From positions 877,409-941,408 of the forward strand of contig JAHBUY010000003.1 in NCBI GenBank assembly GCA_019637795.1: a DNA stretch of 64,000 bases, in the 5' to 3' direction. The notes under the pieces are model-generated. The model ran no database searches, was not told the DNA's origin, and worked only from the letters and a program-made list of their open reading frames with translations. Positions 54,409 to 64,000 of this stretch are shown here, in pieces. A program made the position numbers and the translations under genes. This DNA comes from a bacterium. Lineage in GTDB: Bacteria; Desulfobacterota; Binatia; HRBIN30; CADEER01. Every line of letters begins with the position of its first letter. The first letter of the stretch is position 1.

Positions 54409-54812
54409 TGTGGCGCCGCCCCCGTGCCCCCGGCGCGCGAGGCGAGGATGTCGATGGCGCGGTCGATCGGAATGTGGACCGTGCCGGCGCTCTGGTCGAC
54501 CCATCCGTAGGTCGTGAGACGCTCGGTCTCGGCCTTGCGCAGCTCGTCGAGGTCCTTGAGCGGATGCGCCTGCAACCGCGGCTGGGGCGGCACCCGTGGC
54601 CCCTCCGCCGCGGCCAGCGGATTGGCGGGCGGGCTCATGCGCGCTTCCTGGCGGGCCAGCAGGTGGTACAGGCCCAACATCGCGACGGCGGACAGCACGA
54701 GCGCGACCATCAGTCCGATGCCGGCGATCACCACCGGGCGCAGGACGGTGTTGTCTTCCTCGTGCGCGTGCGGCGCGTGGCCGGACTCGCTGACTCCCTG
54801 CGGCAGGCTCAT
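54405..54812 (-). CDS. Small single-span membrane protein in the act-caa3 operon (ActG position)
   Basis: This 135-residue protein has a His-rich cytoplasmic N-terminus (HAPHAHEED), one membrane helix (about 25-50, VVIAGIGLMVALVLSAVAMLGLYHLL) and a C-terminal segment GWVDQSAGTVHIPIDRAIDILA (about 102-123). That segment recurs in small proteins next to SCO and alternative complex III genes. It sits where ActG would be expected and may be a structural subunit or an assembly factor; I cannot prove homology from sequence alone. It overlaps actF by 4 bases and the sco gene by 4 bases, so it is translationally coupled to both. Confidence 0.7.
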   Translation of the reverse strand: MSLPQGVSESGHAPHAHEEDNTVLRPVVIAGIGLMVALVLSAVAMLGLYHLLARQEARMSPPANPLAAAEGPRVPPQPRLQAHPLKDLDELRKAETERLTTYGWVDQSAGTVHIPIDRAIDILASRAGGTGAAPQ

Positions 54813-55996
54813 GCGGCGGCCTCCAGCGGCAGGGCCGGATCGCGCAGCGGGAGCACCGGCCGGCCCTGCAGTTGCCACAGGAACGCCGCCAGCCAGACGC
54901 CGCCGACCCCGAGGACCGCCGCGACATCCATCCAGTGCAGCACGAACTTCCCGGGCGAGAAGGCGGGAACGATCATCCAGTACAGGTCCACCAGGCGCAT
55001 GAACAGCATCAACAGGGCGACGATGATCAGGCGCCGCGGGTTCTTCTTCAGCTTCCGCGACAGCAGCACGAAGAACGGCAGGAAGAAGTGGAAGAGCGGC
55101 AGCGCCACCGCGATCACGCCCCAGCCGCCGGCGATGCGCTTGAGGTACCAGGGCGTCTCCTCCGGGATGTTGCCCGACCAGACGATCAGGAACTGCGAGA
55201 ACGCGAAGTAGGCGTAGATCATGACGAACGCCAGCAGCATCTTGCCGAGGTCGTGGAAGCGCTCGGCGGTGGCGACGTGCGCCACCGGCTCGTGCTCGAC
55301 CAGGAGGGTGAGGACGGCGATCGCGAAGGCGAAGGCGCTCAGCACCTGGCCGCCGATCACGAGCAGGCCGTAGATGGTCGAGTACCAGTGCGGCTCGAGC
55401 GACATCATCCAGTCGACCGCGGCGAAGGTCATGGTCAGCGCGTAGAGCACGATCGCCCCGCGCCCGAGGAGCTGCAGCGTGCGAACCAGGCTCGGGTTGC
55501 CGGTGGCGTCCTGGGCCAGCGAGTAGCGCAGCATCAGGCGGCCGAAGCCGATCCAGATGGCGAAATAGATGATCGCGCGGACGATGAAGAACTCCGGGTT
55601 GAGGTACCAGGACGCCTTGAACTGGAGCAGCTTGCTCTTCTCGACATGGTGCGGATCGGCCCACGAGTAGAGGTCGTGCATGCCGAACACGATGGGCAGG
55701 AACAGCACCACCACCAGCGGCAGGGTGCGGATGCCGGCCTCGCAGATGCGCCGGATGACGATGCCCCAGCGGCCGCCGGCGACGTGGTTGAGCGCCACCA
55801 GTCCGAAGCAGCCGAAGGCGATGCCGCCCCAGAACATGAAGGCGACGAGATAGGAGCGGAAGAACTGCTCGCGATCGACCAGCGCGCCGGCGCCGAGCAC
55901 CGCCAGGCCGAGGACGCCGAGGCCGAGCAGCGCGCTCGGACCGCGCCGCAGGACGTGGTTCTCGGGCAGGGAGAAGGTCGCCTGCAGGGTGCTCAT
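54809..55996 (-). CDS. actF: Alternative complex III, subunit ActF
   Basis: This 395-residue polytopic membrane protein with about ten helices is characteristic of ActF. MFWGGIAFGCFGLVALNHVAGGRWG (about 53-77), the internal FGMHDLYSWADPHHV (about 103-117) and YFAFSQFLIVWSGNIPEETPWYLKR (about 254-278) are conserved landmarks. ActF belongs to the quinone-oxidising membrane part together with ActC. It overlaps actE by 4 bases. Confidence 0.92.
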   Translation of the reverse strand: MSTLQATFSLPENHVLRRGPSALLGLGVLGLAVLGAGALVDREQFFRSYLVAFMFWGGIAFGCFGLVALNHVAGGRWGIVIRRICEAGIRTLPLVVVLFLPIVFGMHDLYSWADPHHVEKSKLLQFKASWYLNPEFFIVRAIIYFAIWIGFGRLMLRYSLAQDATGNPSLVRTLQLLGRGAIVLYALTMTFAAVDWMMSLEPHWYSTIYGLLVIGGQVLSAFAFAIAVLTLLVEHEPVAHVATAERFHDLGKMLLAFVMIYAYFAFSQFLIVWSGNIPEETPWYLKRIAGGWGVIAVALPLFHFFLPFFVLLSRKLKKNPRRLIIVALLMLFMRLVDLYWMIVPAFSPGKFVLHWMDVAAVLGVGGVWLAAFLWQLQGRPVLPLRDPALPLEAAA

Positions 55997-56577
55997 CGCG
56001 CCGCTCCCAACTTGGCGCGCTCGTCGGCGGGGACGTCGGCGAGCGTGGCGTTCTGGCTCAACTGCAGCGCGCGGATGTAGGCGACGATCGCCCAGCGATC
56101 GCGCGCCGGCACCTGCGCCGCGTAGCCGGGCATGGTGGCGAAGCCGTTGGTCATCACCTGGAAGAAGTAGCCGTCGGGCACCGCGCGCAGGCGCGGGTCG
56201 TGGAACGAGGGCGGCTGCTTGTAGCCGCGCTGCACGATCATGCCCTCGCCGCTGCCGGTGCGGTCATGGCAGGGCGTGCAGTAGATGTTGAAGCGCTCCT
56301 GGCCCCGCCGCAGCACCTCGAGGCCCGAGCCGAGCGGGTTGGTCGCCACCGGCGCGCCGTTGCTGACGCCCTGGAAGAACGCCTCGTCCTCGTCGAGATG
56401 GCCGCGCGCCACCACGCCCTCGACCAGCGGCCGCGAGGCGCGTTGATCGGGGAAGAACGGATTGTGGGCGAAGGCCCGGTACTTCGGCTGGTTGTGCATG
56501 TCCTGCCGGCAGCCGGCGAGGAGCGGCGACAGCACCGCGGCGGCGAGGACGACGCGCGCGACGATCGAACAGCGCAT
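55993..56577 (-). CDS. actE: Alternative complex III, monoheme cytochrome c subunit ActE
   Basis: This 194-residue lipoprotein (signal with LLAGC, Cys at about 23) has one heme c site, CTPCH (about 101-105), and an axial Met likely in TMPGY (about 151-155). The MHNQPKYRAF opening after the lipid Cys is typical of ActE. It passes electrons toward the oxidase. The start overlaps the stop of actD (TGATG). Confidence 0.93.
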   Translation of the reverse strand: MRCSIVARVVLAAAVLSPLLAGCRQDMHNQPKYRAFAHNPFFPDQRASRPLVEGVVARGHLDEDEAFFQGVSNGAPVATNPLGSGLEVLRRGQERFNIYCTPCHDRTGSGEGMIVQRGYKQPPSFHDPRLRAVPDGYFFQVMTNGFATMPGYAAQVPARDRWAIVAYIRALQLSQNATLADVPADERAKLGAAR

Positions 56578-57133
56578 CAGCGTTCGACCTGCGACACCTG
56601 CGTCGGATGCAGGCGCGACAGGAAGCTCCAGGTCTGGTCGAGATCGAACTTCGGATCGGTCGATTCGATGCAGAGGAAGAAGCGATCGCGCGAGGCGAGC
56701 GCGAAGCGCTTCTCGTTGAACACCGGATGGTAGGGCATCGGGAAGCCGTTGAGCCCGAGCATGCCGAACACCGCCGTCAGCGAGGCCAGCAGCACCGTGC
56801 ACTCGAAGGTGATCGGGATGAACGCCGGCCAACTGTTGAGCGGCTTGCCGCCGACGTTCAGCGGATAGATCACCGTCGAGGTGAAGTAGGCGAGCGAGAA
56901 GCCGGCGACGCCGCCGATGATGCCGCCCATCAGCACCAGGAACGGCAGCCAGTTGCGGCGGTGCGGCATCGCCTCTTCCAGTTCCTCGATGGGGAACGGC
57001 GTGTAGCAGTCGTACTGCGTGTACCCCGCCCTGGTGGCCTGTTCCGCCGCCTCGACCAACTCGGCCGGGCTGTGGAACTCGGCCATCAGGCCGAAGATCA
57101 GCGGGTCTCCCGCGGTCTTGGCGTGCGCCGCGC

Positions 57134-57137
<4 letters not shown>
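56577..57137 (-). CDS. actD: Alternative complex III, subunit ActD (DUF3341)
   Basis: This 186-residue protein has two membrane helices (about 66-86 and 103-128) preceded by a cytoplasmic domain (DPLIFGLMAEFHSPAELVEAAEQA). DUF3341 members are the ActD subunit; TPFPIEELEEAM (about 46-57) and NEKRFALASRDRFFLCIES are typical. No cofactor motif. Overlaps its neighbours by 1-4 bases. Confidence 0.92.
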
Positions 57138-61539
<4,402 letters not shown>

Positions 61540-61567
61540 GATTGTCAGACCTTCGTGGCGACCGCGC

Positions 61568-62218
61568 TCAGCGATGACACGCGGTGCAGTCCTGGCGGCC
61601 GTGGACGTCGTGCGCCGCCATCAGCTCGGCGCCGAGGTTCGGATTGTCGGCGGGCGGCTCCCATCCCATGTTGAAGACCTCGGAACGCGGCCGCAGGTTG
61701 GGCGCCGGATTGCGGTGGCACTCCAGGCACCACTCCATGAACAGCGTCGGCACCTGATAGGTGAGGTTCATCTTGTCGATGCGCCCGTGGCAACTGACGC
61801 ACCCGACGCCCTTGGCGATGTGGATCGAGTGGTTGAAGTAGACGAAGTCGGGGAGGTCGTAGACCTTGGTCCAGTTGAGCGACTCGCCGCTCCGCCAACT
61901 CGCCCGCACCGGCTCGAGGGTCGGGCTCTGGAACCAGATCTGCGAATGGCAGTTCATGCAGGTCTGGGTCGGCGGGAAGCCGGCGTTGGAGGACACCTCG
62001 ACCGAGGTGTGGCAGTAGCGGCAGTCGATCCCCAGCTCACCCGCGTGGTGCTTGTGGCTGAACGGCACCGGCTGTTCGCGCGCCACGTCCTGCCCGGTGT
62101 TGTAGGCGGATCGGAACAGGCGATCGAGGCCGACGAGCCCGCCGCCGAGCAGCAGCGCCACCCCGACGACGCTGACCTTGGCGAGAACGTTGGAGTACGG
62201 ACGGAAGACCTGCGACAT
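61568..62218 (-). CDS. actA: Alternative complex III, pentaheme cytochrome c subunit ActA
   Basis: This 216-residue protein has an N-terminal membrane anchor (about 9-30) and five CxxCH heme sites (CRYCH about 61, CMNCH about 82, CVSCH about 139, CLECH about 163, CTACH near 211). It is the first gene of the twelve-gene act-cta operon. The 319-bp region upstream is shared with a divergent acyl-CoA dehydrogenase gene. Heme count matches described ActA. Confidence 0.95.
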   Translation of the reverse strand: MSQVFRPYSNVLAKVSVVGVALLLGGGLVGLDRLFRSAYNTGQDVAREQPVPFSHKHHAGELGIDCRYCHTSVEVSSNAGFPPTQTCMNCHSQIWFQSPTLEPVRASWRSGESLNWTKVYDLPDFVYFNHSIHIAKGVGCVSCHGRIDKMNLTYQVPTLFMEWCLECHRNPAPNLRPRSEVFNMGWEPPADNPNLGAELMAAHDVHGRQDCTACHR

Positions 62219-62537
62219 GGATCACCGGGAGATTACGAGACAGCGTCGCGCCATATCAACATAAGCGCCGACGAAATCAGCTTTCCGCCCCATGTAGAAC
62301 CCCTTATCTCGACGCGCGCGCCACGATGCGGTCGTTCCGGCGCTCCGAGACCCTCGCGATCAGCATCCCACTTGTGACTCGATTGGATTGGACGACTCGC
62401 GCAGACGAGCCGCTTGCGTTTATCGCGACGGCCGAAAATTGCAAGACGACCCGCGCCGGCGGGTGGACCACCGCGGCGCGCCGCCAGGCGCGGCGGCGCG
62501 CTTGACGGCGCGCGCCGGCGCGTTCGAAGGTGCGGCC
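62219..62537. other. Divergent intergenic region between actA and an acyl-CoA dehydrogenase gene
   Basis: This 319-bp stretch has no convincing reading frame. On the actA side it is less GC-rich than the surroundings (TATGTTGATATGG on the minus strand near 62250-62265), which could hold a -10, but no matching -35 is clear. On the other side, a 10-bp stem GCGCGCCGCC, loop AGGCGC, GGCGGCGCGC (62476-62501) lies 36 bases before ATG 62538 and could be regulatory or chance GC. I see no operator. Confidence 0.6.
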
Positions 62538-63734
62538 ATGGCTGATCTCGACGAATTCCGGCGCGAGACGCGCGCCTGGCTGGAGGCGAATGCGCCGGCG
62601 TCGATGCGCACGCCGCTCGGCGAGCACGAAGAGCCGTGCTGGGGAGGGCGCAAGGCGCGCTACGACAACCCGGACGTGAAGCGGTGGCTCGACGTCATGG
62701 CGGCGCGCGGCTGGACCGCGCCGACATGGCCGACCGCGTACGGCGGCGGCGGCCTCGGCCGCGACGAAGCGCGCGTGCTGTCGCAGGAGCTCGCCGCGCT
62801 GCGCTTGCGACCGCCGCTGGTGGGCTTCGGGCTGACGATGATCGGACCGACGCTGCTGCAACTCGGCACCGAGGAGCTGAAACGCACCCACCTCCCGCCG
62901 ATCGTGCGCGGCGAGGTTCGCTGGTGCCAGGGGTACTCCGAGCCTGGCGCCGGCTCCGACCTCGCCAGCCTGCAGACCCGCGCCGTGCTCGACGGCGACC
63001 ACTTCGTCGTCACCGGCCAGAAGGTGTGGACCTCCTACGCCGACCAGGCCGATTGGATGTTCCTCCTCGTCCGCACCGATCCCACGGCGCCGAAGCACGA
63101 GGGCATCAGCTTCCTGCTCATGGACATGACCAGCCCCGGCGTCAGCGTGAAGCCGATCAAGCTGATCAGCGGCTACTCGCCGTTCTGCGAGACCTTCCTC
63201 GACAACGTCCGCGTCCCCCGCACCCAGGTGATGGGCGAGGTGAACAAGGGCTGGGGCGTGGCCAAGGCGCTGCTCGGTCACGAACGGACGATGATCGCCG
63301 ACATCGGCAAGGGCTTCGGTGGCGAGACCCGGACGCGCACGGCCGTGCAACTGGCGCGCGATTATCTCGGCCCCCGCGAGGGCGCCATCGCCGATCCGGC
63401 CATCCGCCATCGCCTGGCGCAGGTCGAGATCGATCAGCGCTGCCTCGACTGGACCCTCGCCCGCTCGCGCGACGAGGCGAAGGCCGGCCACGCCCCCGGC
63501 CCGGAGACGTCGATCTTCAAGTATTACGGCACCGAGCTGAACAAGCGTCGCCGCGAGCTGATGGTTTCCATCCTCGGCCCGCAGGCCCTCGGCTGGGAGG
63601 GCGACGGCTTCGATTCCGAGGAGCTCGAGATCACCCGCGAGTGGCTGCGCTCGCGCGGCAACTCGATCGAGGGCGGCACGTCGGAGATCCAGCTCAACAT
63701 CATCGCCAAGCGCGTGCTGGGCCTGCCGGACTGA
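62538..63734 (+). CDS. Acyl-CoA dehydrogenase (398 aa)
   Basis: This full-length FAD acyl-CoA dehydrogenase has the FAD/substrate stretch CQGYSEPGAGSDLASLQT (about 134-151), TGQKVWTSYADQADWMFLLVRT (about 161-182), KHEGISFLLMDM and a C-terminal IEGGTSEIQLNIIAKRVLGLPD (about 377-398), in which the loop that carries the active-site base keeps a Glu in IEGGT, unlike the 5720-6922 enzyme. ATG 62538. A second acyl-CoA dehydrogenase follows, separated by a hairpin repeat, so this is again a large-plus-second-subunit arrangement. Confidence 0.92.
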   Translation: MADLDEFRRETRAWLEANAPASMRTPLGEHEEPCWGGRKARYDNPDVKRWLDVMAARGWTAPTWPTAYGGGGLGRDEARVLSQELAALRLRPPLVGFGLTMIGPTLLQLGTEELKRTHLPPIVRGEVRWCQGYSEPGAGSDLASLQTRAVLDGDHFVVTGQKVWTSYADQADWMFLLVRTDPTAPKHEGISFLLMDMTSPGVSVKPIKLISGYSPFCETFLDNVRVPRTQVMGEVNKGWGVAKALLGHERTMIADIGKGFGGETRTRTAVQLARDYLGPREGAIADPAIRHRLAQVEIDQRCLDWTLARSRDEAKAGHAPGPETSIFKYYGTELNKRRRELMVSILGPQALGWEGDGFDSEELEITREWLRSRGNSIEGGTSEIQLNIIAKRVLGLPD

Positions 63735-63747
63735 AGGAAGGACGACG

Positions 63748-63797
63748 TCACCACGGAGGCACGGAGTCCGCGGGCGCCCTCCCCGCCTCCGTGGTGA
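63748..63797. repeat. Hairpin repeat family A, copy 5 (short)
   Basis: TCACCACGGAGGC (63748-63760) and its exact complement (63785-63797) enclose 24 bp. It lies between two co-directional acyl-CoA dehydrogenase genes and is the shortest copy. Confidence 0.7.
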
Positions 63798-63819
63798 AGA
63801 TCCTCGAAAGGCACATGCG

Positions 63820-64000
63820 ATGCAGTTTTCGTTGAACGAGGAGCAATCGCTGCTTCGTGAATCCGCGGCGGCGTTCGTGCGCGATCACTCGTCGCTGCGG
63901 CGCATCCGGGCGCTGCGCGACGCCAGGGACGCGGATGGATTCTCGCGCGATCTCTGGCAGCAGATGGCGGAATTGGGCTGGCTCGGGATTCCGTTCGCCG
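63820..64000 (+). CDS. Acyl-CoA dehydrogenase, N-terminal fragment (cut by window end)
   Basis: From ATG 63820 the frame reads MQFSLNEEQSLLRESAAAFV, then a helical region with WQQMAELGWLGIPFA, the first alpha-domain of an acyl-CoA dehydrogenase. 60 residues are visible. An ATG five bases upstream is out of frame. It probably forms a pair with the gene before it. Confidence 0.88.
   Translation, partial: MQFSLNEEQSLLRESAAAFVRDHSSLRRIRALRDARDADGFSRDLWQQMAELGWLGIPFA

Noticed and set aside
62476..62501. Stem-loop before the acyl-CoA dehydrogenase gene as a riboswitch
   Set aside because: A 10-bp GC-only stem is expected by chance in such DNA, and no conserved riboswitch core is present.

Overview
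This is a very GC-rich (roughly 70 percent or more by eye) chromosomal window from a Gram-negative bacterium. Genes are densely packed on both strands, and there is no phage, plasmid, insertion sequence, CRISPR array, rRNA or tRNA that I can see. The mix of alternative complex III plus an A2-type caa3 oxidase, many acyl-CoA dehydrogenases and CoA ligases, family-2 amidohydrolases, ELWxxDGT-repeat proteins and a C-terminal Gly-Cys/hydrophobic/Arg sorting tail suggests a delta-proteobacterium-like lineage such as Candidatus Binatia (Binatota) or a relative. That placement is an inference from gene content, not from a marker gene.

Layout. 1-8.6 kb: the end of a histidine kinase, then acyl-CoA metabolism (CoA ligase, two adjacent acyl-CoA dehydrogenases of large and small type, two short-chain dehydrogenases), an alpha/beta hydrolase and a CPBP membrane protease. 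8.7-13.7 kb: PhoD-like phosphatase, DUF2889 protein, a lipoprotein and a nitronate-monooxygenase-like flavoenzyme. 13.9-20.7 kb: a heme-oxygenase-fold putative diiron protein with a family-2 amidohydrolase, a 1104-residue secreted ELWxxDGT-repeat protein and a second family-2 amidohydrolase. The two units starting at 13915 and 19587 share a near-identical 34-bp upstream element with a covarying palindrome. 20.7-31.2 kb: Uma2 nuclease-like protein, zinc alcohol dehydrogenase, GH63-like glucosidase, two thioredoxin-fold proteins, glucose-6-phosphate dehydrogenase, aldose epimerase, a beta-hydroxyacid dehydrogenase and a K+ channel. 31.3-45.7 kb: ferritin-like protein, L-2-hydroxyglutarate oxidase, rhomboid protease, PPOX and HAD pair, sirtuin, D-aminoacylase, DUF2238 protein, creatininase, M28 peptidase with GNAT, an ABC-2 exporter whose ATPase is fused to a CRP-like module, and SRPBCC and PEBP proteins.

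45.8-49.7 kb: DAHP synthase, preceded by what looks like a complete transcription attenuator. It has a promoter, a 28-codon leader peptide with a Trp-Phe-Phe-Gly-Tyr-Phe-Thr-Trp core, a competing antiterminator and a strong intrinsic terminator. A solitary GspG-like mini-protein and dxs with a small exported helical protein follow.

49.8-62.2 kb: one 12-gene respiratory operon on the minus strand in the order actA-B-C-D-E-F, a small anchored protein, sco, coxII (with a cytochrome c domain), coxI, coxIII and coxIV. It encodes a quinol:cytochrome c oxidoreductase wired to an oxygen reductase. The window ends in another pair of acyl-CoA dehydrogenases, the second cut by the window edge.

Scattered between genes are long inverted-repeat elements related to CACCACGGAG (five copies), a second short repeat family just upstream of start codons, and a recurrent promoter pattern (TTGnnn, 17-18 bp, TAGCGT-like) that often lies only 6-11 bases from the start codon, suggesting leaderless or nearly leaderless mRNAs.
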